A DNA stretch of 64,000 bases from Glaciimonas immobilis (GCF_011947285.1 NZ_JAAOZT010000002.1:372001-436000), one strand, 5' to 3'. Shown: positions 17,587-27,085, counted from the first letter of the stretch. Notes: a model not told the origin generated them from the letters alone. Numbers and translations: made by a program.

Positions 17587-18795
17587 TTAATTTTTTAATC
17601 CGCGCACGAACCGAACAATTCGCTGTGCGGCTTCCAGGCACTCAGTTACTTCGGCCACCAGTGCCATCCGGATACGTTGCTGTCCCGGGTTGGTGCCATG
17701 TGCATCGCGTGCAAGATAGCTTCCCGGTAAGACCGTGACATTATATTCTGCATATAGTCGCTTGGCGAAGTCTACATCCGAAAGCGTGGTGTATTTATCG
17801 ACTTTTGCCCATAAATAAAACCCGGCGTCGGGTAGCGCTACGTCCAAAACCTCTTGAAGTACTGGCGTAACTTGCTGAAATTTAGTAATGTACTTGGCGC
17901 GATTTTCTGCTACGTGCGTTTCATCGCTCCAGGCGGCGATGGACGCCGACTGTACGGACGGGCTCATTGCAGCGCCGTGGTAGGTGCGATATAGCAGGAA
18001 TTTCTTCAGGACGGCGGCGTCCCCGGCGACAAAGCCTGAGCGCATACCTGGAACGTTAGAGCGCTTGGACAAGCTGGAAAACGTGATCAGGCGCGGGAAG
18101 TCATGGCGACCAAGACGATAAGCCGCTTCCAGGCTGCCCAGAGGCGCTTCAGGTTTAAAATAAATCTCCGAGTAGCACTCGTCGGCGGCAATCACAAAAC
18201 CGTAGCGGTCCGATAACGCAAATAACTCTTTCCAGTCATCGAGTGTCAGTACCGCCCCCGTAGGATTGCCCGGCGAGCATAAATACAGCAACTTCACGCG
18301 CGCCCATACATCTTCAGGAACGCTGCCGTAATCCGGCGCAAAATTGCGATCTGGGTCCGAATTGACAAAATATGGCTGTGCTCCGGATAAATACGCCGCG
18401 CCTTCATAAATTTGATAAAACGGATTAGGGCACATCACCAGTGCGGAGCGATCCGACGGGTCGACCACGGTTTGTGCGAGCGCAAATAGCGCTTCCCGCG
18501 AGCCACTGACGGGCAGTATCTGGGTAGTTGCGTCCAATGCCGGTAAGCTGTACCGCCTCTCCAGCCAGCCTGCTATCGCCTTTCGCAGCGCTTCACTCCC
18601 GGCGGTGCTGGGATAACTTGCAAGACCGTCCAGGTTGTCTGCTAATGCTTGTTTGATAAACGCAGGCGTAGGATGCTTAGGCTCGCCGATACCAAGACTA
18701 ATGGGTTTATACGCCGCATTCGGAGTTACGTCGGAGAAGAGCATCCGCAGTTTTTCAAACGGATAGGGTTGCAGCTGGTCTAAAAGTGGGTTCAC
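17587..18795 (-). CDS. dapC: succinyldiaminopimelate transaminase DapC
   Basis: Pyridoxal-phosphate aminotransferase (fold type I) making N-succinyl-L,L-diaminopimelate. It has 402 residues. The PLP lysine lies in SSLSKRSNVPGMRSGF. Other family marks are YPSTAGSEALRKAI, the PNPFYQIYEGAAY stretch, and CSPGNPTGAVLTLDDW. The start codon is GTG at 18795; the next in-frame ATG would remove conserved N-terminal sequence. Context with dapD and dapE supports DapC over the related ArgD or a generic aspartate-type aminotransferase. It is the first gene of the minus-strand block, divergent from smc. Confidence 0.93.
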   Translation of the reverse strand: MNPLLDQLQPYPFEKLRMLFSDVTPNAAYKPISLGIGEPKHPTPAFIKQALADNLDGLASYPSTAGSEALRKAIAGWLERRYSLPALDATTQILPVSGSREALFALAQTVVDPSDRSALVMCPNPFYQIYEGAAYLSGAQPYFVNSDPDRNFAPDYGSVPEDVWARVKLLYLCSPGNPTGAVLTLDDWKELFALSDRYGFVIAADECYSEIYFKPEAPLGSLEAAYRLGRHDFPRLITFSSLSKRSNVPGMRSGFVAGDAAVLKKFLLYRTYHGAAMSPSVQSASIAAWSDETHVAENRAKYITKFQQVTPVLQEVLDVALPDAGFYLWAKVDKYTTLSDVDFAKRLYAEYNVTVLPGSYLARDAHGTNPGQQRIRMALVAEVTECLEAAQRIVRFVRGLKN

Positions 18796-19170
18796 GGGGT
18801 TTTAATTAACAAAATAAAAGAATCGAAAGGCTAAACGCGTATTTTGGCATTATATACATAAGTGCTGTACGAGCACTTTTTAGTATGTTTGGCGCAGGAG
18901 TGCGTTACCGGGTGTCCCTTAACTGGGAATATACGGTAAAAACTTCAAATTTTATTGTTTAATTGATAGTAATAAACCGTTGGCCGTCAACATTGTTTTT
19001 TATTGTTGTCTGCTGTCAAACATACTTTATTGATATGTTTGACTCTCCGTCTCAACAGCGGACTAGCTGAATGATATGATGCCAATCTCTTGCGAGGGGT
19101 TTTTCTCGCTTCATGCATTTTGAGTTCGGCGGAATTATACTCGCCGACGTTGATAAGAATAGTCGATAAC
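18796..19170. other. divergent dapC-smc promoter region
   Basis: About 375 bp between the GTG starts of dapC and smc. It is AT-rich around 18930-19050 and contains a perfect 10-bp dyad (separate entry). It should hold promoters for both directions. No small gene is visible. Confidence 0.5.
19015..19043. promoter_or_regulatory. 10-bp inverted repeat between dapC and smc, candidate operator
   Basis: GTCAAACATA at 19015-19024 and TATGTTTGAC at 19034-19043 are perfect inverted copies separated by nine bases. Arm centres are 19 bp apart, about two helical turns, as for a dimeric regulator. No T-run follows on either strand, so a terminator is less likely. Confidence 0.4.
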
Positions 19171-22100
19171 GTGCGTTTAACATCCATTAAATTAGCCGGA
19201 TTCAAATCTTTTGTTGATCCCACCAATTTTCAGGTCCCTGGCCAGCTGGTTGGGGTGGTAGGGCCTAATGGTTGCGGAAAATCGAACATTATCGATGCCG
19301 TGCGCTGGGTATTAGGCGAGTCCAAGGCCTCTGAGTTACGCGGCGAGTCTATGCAGGATGTTATTTTCAATGGTTCCTCCCATCGCAAGCCCGCTGGTCG
19401 CTCATCGGTAGAATTAGTTTTTGATAACGGGATGGGTAAAGCTAGCGGTCAATGGGGGCAATACGCCGAAATTGCGGTCAAGCGCACACTCACACGGGAC
19501 GGCACCTCCACCTATTACATCAACAATCAATCGGTACGTCGCCGCGATATTCAAGATATTTTCATGGGCACCGGTTTGGGACCCCGCGCTTACGCGATCA
19601 TCGGCCAAGGGATGATTTCGCGCATTATTGAAGCGCGCCCTGAAGAGTTGCGTATTTTTCTGGAAGAGGCGGCGGGGGTCTCTAAGTATAAAGAACGTCG
19701 TCGTGAAACCGAAAATCGGCTGAACGACACACGTGACAATCTATTACGTGTGGAAGATATTCTGCGCGAGTTGAATGCCAATCTGGAAAAGCTGGAAGCG
19801 CAGGCCGCAGTGGCGCACAAGTTCCATGCATTGCAAGGCGATCAGGAAGAAAAACAAAAATTATTATGGTTATTGCGCAAAAACGAAGCCAAGGCCGAGC
19901 AGGAAAAATTCTTCCGCGAGATTGAAAAAGCACAGACCGATCTGGAAGAGCAAACCGCCAAACTGCGCCATGTTGAATTAGAGCTTGAGCACATGCGGCA
20001 GTCGCATTATGCCGCTGGCGACCGGATGCATCAGGCGCAGGGCCATCTGTATCAGACCAACTCTGAAATTGGTAGTCTGGAAGCGCAAATCAAGTTTGTT
20101 ATCGAGTCGCGCAATCGACTGCAATCGCAGTTGAACTCATTGACTGCGCAACGCGATCAGTGGCAGCGCCAAAGTACCCAGCATCAGGATGATTTATCAG
20201 AAGCCGAGATCCATCTTGAAGAGTTGGGCGCTCGGGTGGAACAGTCTCAGATTGCGGCGCAGCAACACGGCGATCACGTGCCCGCGCTTGAGCAATCCTG
20301 GCGTGAAGCGCAATTGAAAACCACCGAATCCCGCGCTGGAATAATGCAGTTCCAGCAGCAGATAGAGCTGGAATCGGCACATCAGCGTAATGCCTCCAAT
20401 ATTCTGAATGGCTTGGCAGGACGTCGCGAGCGCCTCTCTCAAGAAAAAAATGGCTTAAATCTGCCAGACACCACGCATTTGACTAATCTCAAGATGCAGC
20501 TTGAAGAAAAGCAGGCCGGGCTGGAAGAAGCTGGCATGCAGCTGGAAGAATCCCAGGAGCAACAACCGCGTCTGGAAGAGGAACGGCGCACTGCGCAGCA
20601 ACAGGTCAATACTGAAACCACAAACAACGCCCAGCTCGAGGCGCGCTTAAGTGCGCTCAAGCAGTTGCAGGAAAGCGTGCAGAGTCAGGGCAAAGTACAG
20701 CCGTGGTTGCAAAAACACGAACTGGCAGAATTGCCGCGTCTGTGGCAAAAGTTGCACATTGATCAAGGCTGGGAAACCGCGCTGGAGTCGGTATTACGCG
20801 AGCGTACATCGGCGCTGGAGATGTCCAATCTCGATTGGGCCAAAGGTTTCTTTAATGATGCGCCACCGGGAAAACTGGCGTTGTTTACGCCGAACGGCAT
20901 CGCTGCAGAGAGCAGTAGTCCTGCTCCAGCCGGGTTCAAGCCATTTCTCAATTTAATGCAACTCAATGATCCGGGTTTGCGCGCCTTAATGCAGGACTGG
21001 TTGCACAATGTATTTGTCGCCGACGATACCGTAACGGCATTTGCGGATCGGAACAAGCTTCCGGTGGGCGCTTGTTTTGTGACGCGCCAAGGACATGTCA
21101 TCAGCAAGACTAGCGTTCGTTTTTATGCCTCTGACTCGGAGCAAGACGGCATGCTGGCGCGCCAGCAGGAGATCGAAAATATCACCAAGCAGTTGCGTGC
21201 CCAGCAAATGCTGGCCGATGAGGCGCGTTCACGCTCCGTACGTGCGGAGGCGGCGTTAACCCAGGCAACCCAGCGCTTGCAAGAGCTACGGCAGCGCCAT
21301 AACGGCCTGACGCAAGCGGTGCATGGCTTGCAGATAGACGTGATGAAGCTTTCCGAATTGCAAGAACGCTTTAATCAGCGTAGCGCGCAAATCGCGGGCG
21401 ATCTGGCGGAAATCGCGGCGCAAGAAAACGAGCAGCAACAAGTGAAGATGGAGTCGGAAGCCAAGTTTGAGCAACTTGATGCAGAGTTAGGCGAACTCCA
21501 GGAAAGACACGAAGACGGTCAAACCGACTATCTCAATAAAGAACAGCAACTTAACGATGCGCGCCAACGCTTGCGTGAGCTGGAGCGTAATGCGCAAGAA
21601 ACCGAATACGCGGAAAAATCGCATCGGAACAAGATCGAAGAACTCAAGCGCAGCATCTCCACCGCGCTGGAGCAGGCGGCACAGTTATTTGCCAACATGC
21701 AGCAAGGGCATCTGGAGCTAGAGAGTCTGGACGATCAGGCCGCACAAACCGGGCTGCAGGATTTGCTCGACAAACGCACCGATCAAGAGCGGGCATTGGC
21801 AGATGCACGCCATGAACTGGATCAGGTATCGCAAAACTTGCGGCAGCACGAGGATACCCGCACGCAGGCTGAGCGCAGTTTGCAACCGCAGCGCGACCGC
21901 ATCATGGAAGTGCAGTTAAAAGAACAGGCTGCACGTCTGAGTCAGGAACAATACGCGCAGCAACTGGTTGAGTTTGGCGCCGACGAAGTCGCGTTGACGG
22001 AAAAATTGCACGACGATATGCGGCCCTCTTATTTGCAGGGAGAAGTTACCCGGCTGACCAATGCAATCGCGGGTCTGGGTGCAGTCAATCTGGCAGCGTT

Positions 22101-22692
22101 GGATGAATTGGCGCAAGCTTCCGAGCGCAAGAATTTCCTTGATGCGCAAAATGCCGATTTGACCGAAGCGATCAACACGCTACAAGACGCGATACATAAG
22201 ATAGACATTGAAACACGTGAGCTATTGCAGGATACGTTTGATCGGGTGAATGGCCACTTCGCAGAGTTGTTCCCGATATTGTTTGGCGGTGGTCAAGCTA
22301 AATTGATCATGACCGGCGACGAGATTCTTGATTCGGGCGTACAAGTCATGGCTCAGCCGCCGGGCAAGAAAAACGCCACCATTCATTTGCTTTCCGGTGG
22401 AGAAAAAGCGTTGACAGCGACCGCGTTGGTGTTCTCGATGTTCCAGTTGAACCCTGCACCATTTTGTTTGCTGGATGAGGTTGATGCGCCTTTAGATGAT
22501 GCCAATACCGAACGTTTTTGCAATATGGTTAAACGCATGTCGGAGCATACCCAGTTTCTATTCATTTCCCATAACAAGATTGCGATGGAAATGGCGAACC
22601 AACTGATTGGCGTGACGATGCAAGAGCAGGGCGTATCGCGGATTGTGGCAGTTGATATGGAGTCGGCGCGCGGCTTTGCGACCGCTGCATAA
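19171..22692 (+). CDS. smc: chromosome segregation protein SMC
   Basis: Large coiled-coil ATPase that compacts and organises the chromosome with ScpA and ScpB. The GTG at 19171 is chosen because the family N-terminus (VRLTSIKLAGFKSFVDP) begins there, giving 1173 residues; the frame is open further upstream to 19090 but that part is not SMC-like. Walker A is GPNGCGKSN near residue 33. Two long coiled-coil arms flank a hinge at about 495-640. The C-terminal ATPase half carries the signature LSGGEKALTATAL and Walker B FCLLDEVDAPLDDAN. The whole length is intact. An inverted repeat CTGCATAA/TTATGCAG spans the stop codon. Confidence 0.97.
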   Translation: MRLTSIKLAGFKSFVDPTNFQVPGQLVGVVGPNGCGKSNIIDAVRWVLGESKASELRGESMQDVIFNGSSHRKPAGRSSVELVFDNGMGKASGQWGQYAEIAVKRTLTRDGTSTYYINNQSVRRRDIQDIFMGTGLGPRAYAIIGQGMISRIIEARPEELRIFLEEAAGVSKYKERRRETENRLNDTRDNLLRVEDILRELNANLEKLEAQAAVAHKFHALQGDQEEKQKLLWLLRKNEAKAEQEKFFREIEKAQTDLEEQTAKLRHVELELEHMRQSHYAAGDRMHQAQGHLYQTNSEIGSLEAQIKFVIESRNRLQSQLNSLTAQRDQWQRQSTQHQDDLSEAEIHLEELGARVEQSQIAAQQHGDHVPALEQSWREAQLKTTESRAGIMQFQQQIELESAHQRNASNILNGLAGRRERLSQEKNGLNLPDTTHLTNLKMQLEEKQAGLEEAGMQLEESQEQQPRLEEERRTAQQQVNTETTNNAQLEARLSALKQLQESVQSQGKVQPWLQKHELAELPRLWQKLHIDQGWETALESVLRERTSALEMSNLDWAKGFFNDAPPGKLALFTPNGIAAESSSPAPAGFKPFLNLMQLNDPGLRALMQDWLHNVFVADDTVTAFADRNKLPVGACFVTRQGHVISKTSVRFYASDSEQDGMLARQQEIENITKQLRAQQMLADEARSRSVRAEAALTQATQRLQELRQRHNGLTQAVHGLQIDVMKLSELQERFNQRSAQIAGDLAEIAAQENEQQQVKMESEAKFEQLDAELGELQERHEDGQTDYLNKEQQLNDARQRLRELERNAQETEYAEKSHRNKIEELKRSISTALEQAAQLFANMQQGHLELESLDDQAAQTGLQDLLDKRTDQERALADARHELDQVSQNLRQHEDTRTQAERSLQPQRDRIMEVQLKEQAARLSQEQYAQQLVEFGADEVALTEKLHDDMRPSYLQGEVTRLTNAIAGLGAVNLAALDELAQASERKNFLDAQNADLTEAINTLQDAIHKIDIETRELLQDTFDRVNGHFAELFPILFGGGQAKLIMTGDEILDSGVQVMAQPPGKKNATIHLLSGGEKALTATALVFSMFQLNPAPFCLLDEVDAPLDDANTERFCNMVKRMSEHTQFLFISHNKIAMEMANQLIGVTMQEQGVSRIVAVDMESARGFATAA

Positions 22693-23434
22693 GGGGTTCG
22701 GAATGTTTATGCAGTGAGGAAGATAATATCAAGTTGTCAAATATTGTCACGTACTACTACTTTCGGACCGGTCAAATTTATGGACATCTACCCGTCCAGC
22801 AAAAGTGCTGAATCTAATGTACTTGATAACTATCGGGAACGTTGAGGGGGTTCGCGGGTCTGAATAAATGATTAAGAAGTTGCATTATGTCCAACTTGTG
22901 ACCGCCGCTCCATCCGTTCAGGATTGGCCGAGGGCGCGATACTGATTTATTTTTTAAGGTGAGGGTAAAGGGCTGTAACGCGAAATTAAGGAAATTATCC
23001 GATAACAGTAGGTATTTTTCTTACAATTATCGATAATGACGGGTTGCAGTATCTGATTGCGATCACCAATGGCATTACCTTGGCGTCGGAGGCGTTGCTT
23101 GAGGCCGTAGCTATAAACCCGAATCGGGATGTTACGGTGAAGCACGTTGTAACGTTATTTTCGGTGGCTTGCGTGGCCTGATGCAGCATGCCGGTATAAG
23201 GCGCGGTGTATATACGGTAATTTTGGTTTTTCGTTGCAGGTAGCGCGACTAAAGTACGCTAAGTTTTTGTTTTTTTGATGACTATGCAGTCATTGATATT
23301 GTCGCTGACTTGCCGGTTTGGCTTTCGGCTCCGGTAGCGCGTAGTACGATGATTTACTCTCCATTTCACTATTTTTTGCGTGTACCCGAGCACCCAATTG
23401 TGTGCCGGTATGATCGCTTTAAGGCCTTATTAGC
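22693..23434. other. 742-bp spacer between smc and zipA
   Basis: No recognisable gene. The plus strand has a stop-to-stop open stretch of about 60 codons at roughly 22990-23181 without a start codon, and the minus strand has two short frames over the same bases; none resembles a known protein. smc and zipA are normally close in Burkholderiales, so this spacer is long. It may be a decayed gene or a long zipA promoter region. Confidence 0.4.
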
Positions 23435-24595
23435 ATGACCGATCTGCAAACTAGTTTGTTCGTTGTCGGCGGCGCCATCATCGTTGGCGTAGTCTCCTAT
23501 AATAAATGGCAAGAACACAAAGCCAAAAAGAGCGTCGAGCGGGCTTTTTCCACCTCGCATGAAGATGTTTTGATGACCCCGCAGACGCCCTCGACCGAGG
23601 GGGTGGAGCGGCCAGAACGTCATGAGCCGGTATTATTCGAACCAGAAACACCGTCCGACAGTGTAACGGCGTCCGAGGTTACGCAGGACAATACGGCATT
23701 GTCAGACGAGCAACATGCGATTGAACCGCAAGGCGCAGAGTCGGCGGTACCTCTAGTTACTCCGGAACAGGCACCAATAACGGCGCCCATGCCGCCACAA
23801 CCCGAGTTGCCGGTCGATGGGCTGATTGATTGCGTGATTCCGTTAGCGTTGGAAGCGTCAGTTCGCGGTGATAAAATTTTGCCCACTTTACAAAATTTGC
23901 GTTACGTCGGCAATAAGCCCGTCAACTTTATCGGTGAAGATGCACACGGCGGATTTGAGCCGATTGCGCACGGCGGTATTTATAAGTCTTTGATGGCCGG
24001 TGTGCAAATGGCCAATCGTAGCAACCCATTGAATGAAATTGAATATTCTGAACTGGTCATTGGCCTGCGTCAGATTTGCGACGATGTGGGCGCGGAGCCG
24101 GATTTTCCGGATATGACAGAAGTAATGCAAGGTGCACGCGCGCTGCATCAATTTGTGGTGGAGCATGACGCGCAACTTGGCGTAAACATTCAATCGAAAG
24201 GCGCGCCATGGGCAGTCAGCACGCTCATGTCGGCGTTGACGCGACAAGGATTTGACGCCCTTCCAGAGGGGCGTCTGATTATGTCGGATGGTGACGGCGG
24301 CGTCCTGTTCTCGCTATCGATTAACGCGAGTGCTACAAGCGAAACCACAGCGCGTCTGACCTTACTGCTGGATGTCCCTCGCGTGGCGCAATCGCGTGAC
24401 GGATACGGTGCGATGGTTGCATGTGCCCGTTCGCTCGCATCGCGTTTAGGCGGTGTGGTCGTTGATGATAGTAATCAGCCGCTAGCAGACGCCCATTTGA
24501 CCGAGATCGCAGGACAAGTCGATGCATTCTATCTCGACATGGAAAATGCCGAAATACAGGCTGGCTCACTACGCGCTTTGCGCCTGTTTAGTTAG
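23435..24595 (+). CDS. zipA: cell division protein ZipA
   Basis: Inner-membrane anchor that binds FtsZ and stabilises the division ring. It has 386 residues. A single membrane segment lies at about residues 7-22 (SLFVVGGAIIVGVVSY), with a short N-terminus outside. A long acidic, proline-rich linker follows to about 125. The C-terminal FtsZ-binding domain runs to the end (for example GGIYKSLMAGVQMANRSNPLNEIEYSEL, then a beta-rich section ending GQVDAFYLDMENAEIQAGS). The position downstream of smc is the usual one. A strong terminator follows at once, so it is not co-transcribed with ligA here. Confidence 0.88.
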   Translation: MTDLQTSLFVVGGAIIVGVVSYNKWQEHKAKKSVERAFSTSHEDVLMTPQTPSTEGVERPERHEPVLFEPETPSDSVTASEVTQDNTALSDEQHAIEPQGAESAVPLVTPEQAPITAPMPPQPELPVDGLIDCVIPLALEASVRGDKILPTLQNLRYVGNKPVNFIGEDAHGGFEPIAHGGIYKSLMAGVQMANRSNPLNEIEYSELVIGLRQICDDVGAEPDFPDMTEVMQGARALHQFVVEHDAQLGVNIQSKGAPWAVSTLMSALTRQGFDALPEGRLIMSDGDGGVLFSLSINASATSETTARLTLLLDVPRVAQSRDGYGAMVACARSLASRLGGVVVDDSNQPLADAHLTEIAGQVDAFYLDMENAEIQAGSLRALRLFS

Positions 24596-24628
24596 AACCT
24601 TTGCTCAGAGACTCGTAACCTCCCATTA

Positions 24629-24663
24629 AGAGTTACACGCTTCGGCTTGTAGCTCTTTTTTTC
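24629..24663 (+). terminator. rho-independent terminator after zipA
   Basis: A stem of about 12 bp (24629-24640 with 24645-24656; one wobble pair, one mismatch) closed by a TTCG tetraloop and followed by seven T. It lies 34 bp past the zipA stop. Confidence 0.88.
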
Positions 24664-25497
24664 GTTCTGGGTTTGTACTCGCTCCATATAACTGCTGTGT
24701 CAACCGACTTGGAAAATGGTCTTTCGGGTTTCGCCCCCTACCGACTACTACCCCGTTTTGTAAATAAAATTTGTGCTTCCTCAAAATCTCCGCTATCTAT
24801 CGATGTTTCCATCGACTTTTCGGCATTGATCGGCAGTGCAGTATGACCAAGTCCACCACGCCACAGCATGGGCCGGTTATACCAAAAGTACCAAAAGCTA
24901 ATCCCCATTTTCGCAGCATTGACCGCGCACCGTATGAGATTGGGTTTCTGCACAAAGCTATTGCTGACGCCGTTTCCTCCCATACGTTAATCACCTGATC
25001 AGGCACTGAAAGCCGGAGCTATCGCCAATCATGCAGACAACGCGCAAGAATTTATATCCCGCGGACTGGAAGCGATTGATGAGGTCCTGCCCATTGCCGC
25101 GTTTAATACCGAATGTAGGGTCGGTGGCAGGACCGTTTCCGCCACAGGTAAAATTATCCGGCACCTGACGGTCGAGGCCCAACTGATGCGCTCCATGGGC
25201 GACTTGATGACCGACACCGTAGCGACCCACCAAAAAAGGTGCAGGCAATAACTGAGGCCACACCCGATTAGCATCCACTGAGCATTAACCGTCTCGGTGA
25301 CTAACCAATCCCACTAATTCCGCAATACCTGATAAGAAATTTGATTGATACTTCAAACGTCAATACGTCCTGGTACGATTTGTTTCAGCCCCGACATGGA
25401 TAACCGGGCTACTCCCACCAGAGAAAATTCTTGGGGCCAATCGACGATGCGGGAGATCGGCACTTGCAGTCTTGCTGTCCTATTGATATAGTAATTT

Positions 25498-25516
25498 ACT
25501 AACAAAATGCGTTAGT
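25498..25516. promoter_or_regulatory. dyad upstream of the EthD-like gene, candidate operator
   Basis: ACTAAC at 25498-25503 and GTTAGT at 25511-25516 are inverted copies separated by seven bases. The site ends 33 bp before the ATG, where an operator would block transcription or translation initiation. Arms are short, so the call is weak. Confidence 0.3.
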
Positions 25517-25549
25517 TCAACTAAAAACCCAAGAATCAGGAGACGAGAT

Positions 25550-25858
25550 ATGGCGAAACTTTTTGTGACTTACCAGCAACCGGTGGATGTTAATGCTTTT
25601 AATACCCATTATTATGAAAAACATGTGCCACTAGTTAAAGCCATTCCCGGCTTGCGTAGCTATGAACTGTCCGAAGGCGAGGTACACGTAGTTGCAGGTA
25701 AACCAGGTGTTTTTCTAATTGCAACACTAGAGTTTGATTCGGTTGCCGCTATTCAGGCAGGACTTGGGTCACCTTTGGGACAGGCAGCAGCGGGAGACTT
25801 GGCAAACTTCGCGGGTGCCGGCGTGGAGTTGCTGATGAGTGAAACCAGGATGCTTTAA
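25550..25858 (+). CDS. EthD-family small protein
   Basis: A 102-residue cytoplasmic protein of the EthD fold (ferredoxin-like alpha+beta barrel, dimeric). It begins MAKLFVTYQQPVDVNAFNTHYYEKHVPLVKAIPGL, with the family's conserved HYYEKHVPLVKAIPGLRSYE. These proteins bind small hydrophobic ligands or act in degradation pathways; the ligand is not known here. An excellent ribosome-binding site (AGGAGACG) precedes the ATG. It is monocistronic: a long spacer precedes it and a hairpin follows. Confidence 0.82.
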   Translation: MAKLFVTYQQPVDVNAFNTHYYEKHVPLVKAIPGLRSYELSEGEVHVVAGKPGVFLIATLEFDSVAAIQAGLGSPLGQAAAGDLANFAGAGVELLMSETRML

Positions 25859-25872
25859 TCTGTTTGCTTCCT

Positions 25873-25915
25873 CTGATCAATGGTTGGACAATTGATCAGG
25901 GGGACATCCCCCTTT
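25873..25915 (+). terminator. double hairpin after the EthD gene
   Basis: CTGATCAAT (25873-25881) pairs with ATTGATCAG (25891-25899). AGGGGG (25898-25903) pairs with CCCCCT (25908-25913) followed by only three T. The two stems overlap by two bases and so compete weakly. The second resembles a terminator. Confidence 0.5.
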
Positions 25916-26235
25916 GCGTAAGGAAATCAGCGGCACAAACATTACTGTTTTTTAGCGAGTGATGAGGCTTGATTTGTCGAAATTCTATTTATTTCGGGGT
26001 GAATTGCCAATATCGCAACATATGAATTTTTGAGTAATTTACCTATTAAGCGGTATCCTTTCGCGGCATTGGCGGTCTGGGATCGGTTGTAGGATAAAAT
26101 GTCGTTACTGATGCACAATTTTGGTGGGTACGGCGAGGGTATCAATGTAGGTCTGTCAGCAAGTTCTGTCGCCACTTTTGCAGCCTCATAGGCATCCGCC
26201 GATGCAGCCTGTTACCGTCTGGTTGTCAGATTAAT

Positions 26236-26266
26236 AAGCGCGGCTTATGCAGGCTCGCGCTTTTTT
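26236..26266 (+). terminator. rho-independent terminator with no assigned gene
   Basis: A perfect 7-bp GC-rich stem (AAGCGCG at 26236-26242, CGCGCTT at 26256-26262) and a run of six T. The preceding plus-strand gene ends almost 400 bp upstream and has its own hairpin. Confidence 0.8.
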
Positions 26267-26449
26267 AATGGTGCGCTGTGGTTTGTCTTCGCCTGCAATT
26301 AAATCAGAATTTATAATTTTATCGCATCTTAATCATTATGTTATTCGGTAACGTCAACATTTGCACTGTTGTCCCCGGCATTGATCGCTCACATCACTTT
26401 CTGATATCAATCGCCGATATTCATTACCAGCCATTTAGCGAGAAGCACC

Positions 26450-27085
26450 GTGACTTACAGCATTAAAGAAATTTTCTACACCCTGCAAGGCGAAGGTACT
26501 CATGCCGGGCGCCCTGCGGTATTTTGCCGCTTTAGCGGGTGCAATTTATGGACCGGTCGTGAAGAGGACCGGAGTACAGCGGTTTGCCAGTTCTGCGATA
26601 CCGATTTTGTCGGCACGGATGGCGAGGGCGGTGGCAAGTTTAAAAGCGCGGATGCGCTGGCTAACACCATCAATGCGCTATGGCCGGAGACCTATGCCGC
26701 CAGCAAATTTGTCGTATTCACTGGCGGCGAGCCTTTGCTGCAATTAGACACGGCATTGATCGACAGCATGCACGCGGCTGGATTTGAAATTGCGATTGAA
26801 ACCAATGGAACGATCGATGTGCCGGCGGGCGTTGACTGGATTTGCGTCAGTCCCAAAATGGGTTCGGTACTTAAAGTCAAAAAGGGAAATGAGCTTAAAC
26901 TCGTTATTCCTCAATTAGGACAATCGCTGGCGACATATGAAATGCTTGATTTCGATCATTTCTATTTGCAGGCAATGGACGGACCGCTATTAGCCGATAA
27001 TCTGGAGCGCGCGATTGCGACTTGCAAGCGTAACCCAAGGTGGAAGTTGAGCTTGCAGACGCATAAACTTCTACAAATTCCTTAA
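26450..27085 (+). CDS. queE: 7-carboxy-7-deazaguanine synthase QueE
   Basis: Radical-SAM enzyme that converts 6-carboxytetrahydropterin to 7-carboxy-7-deazaguanine in queuosine synthesis. It has 211 residues. The iron-sulfur ligands are Cys in CRFSGCNLWTGREEDRSTAVCQFC, an enlarged C-x14-C-x2-C arrangement known from Burkholderia-type QueE rather than CxxxCxxC. The substrate motif YTLQGEGTHAGRPAVF and the glycine-rich FTGGEPLLQ follow. Start is GTG at 26450 with only a weak ribosome-binding site. queD follows 104 bp downstream. Confidence 0.95.
   Translation: MTYSIKEIFYTLQGEGTHAGRPAVFCRFSGCNLWTGREEDRSTAVCQFCDTDFVGTDGEGGGKFKSADALANTINALWPETYAASKFVVFTGGEPLLQLDTALIDSMHAAGFEIAIETNGTIDVPAGVDWICVSPKMGSVLKVKKGNELKLVIPQLGQSLATYEMLDFDHFYLQAMDGPLLADNLERAIATCKRNPRWKLSLQTHKLLQIP

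Larger units (their letters stand above)
24596..25549. other. 954-bp region without a recognisable gene where ligA is expected
   Basis: Apart from the zipA terminator and a dyad before the EthD gene, nothing recognisable. A plus-strand stop-to-stop frame at about 24999-25250 looks protein-like (GKIIRHLTVEAQLMRSMGDLM) but has no start codon near its beginning. Short minus-strand frames cover 24738-25278 without family features or ribosome-binding sites. The pattern fits decayed coding sequence. I found no LigA motif in any frame I read. Confidence 0.4.
25859..26449. other. spacer between EthD gene and queE
   Basis: About 590 bp. It contains a hairpin after the EthD gene and an unassigned terminator at 26236-26266. 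A minus-strand frame of 77 codons (25942-26175, GTG start with GAGG eight bases upstream) is open but unlike any family I know. The queE promoter must lie in 26267-26449. No preQ1 riboswitch was recognised. Confidence 0.4.

Noticed and set aside
19090-19170. Upstream ATG extension of smc
   Set aside because: The extra 27 residues are not SMC-like, and the family N-terminus begins at the GTG at 19171.
22685-22714. Inverted repeat CTGCATAA/TTATGCAG across the smc stop
   Set aside because: Stem of 8 bp with a long loop and no T-run; not convincing as a terminator.
22990-23181. Protein-like stop-to-stop frame between smc and zipA
   Set aside because: No start codon in the open stretch and no recognisable family; not reported as a gene.
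24738-25278. Several overlapping minus-strand frames of 69-95 codons
   Set aside because: They overlap each other in different frames, lack ribosome-binding sites and have no recognisable family. I treat the region as decayed or non-coding.
25942-26175. 77-codon minus-strand frame with a GTG start and GAGG upstream
   Set aside because: Possible but unsupported: no family resemblance, and the region also carries a plus-strand terminator. Left as part of the spacer description.
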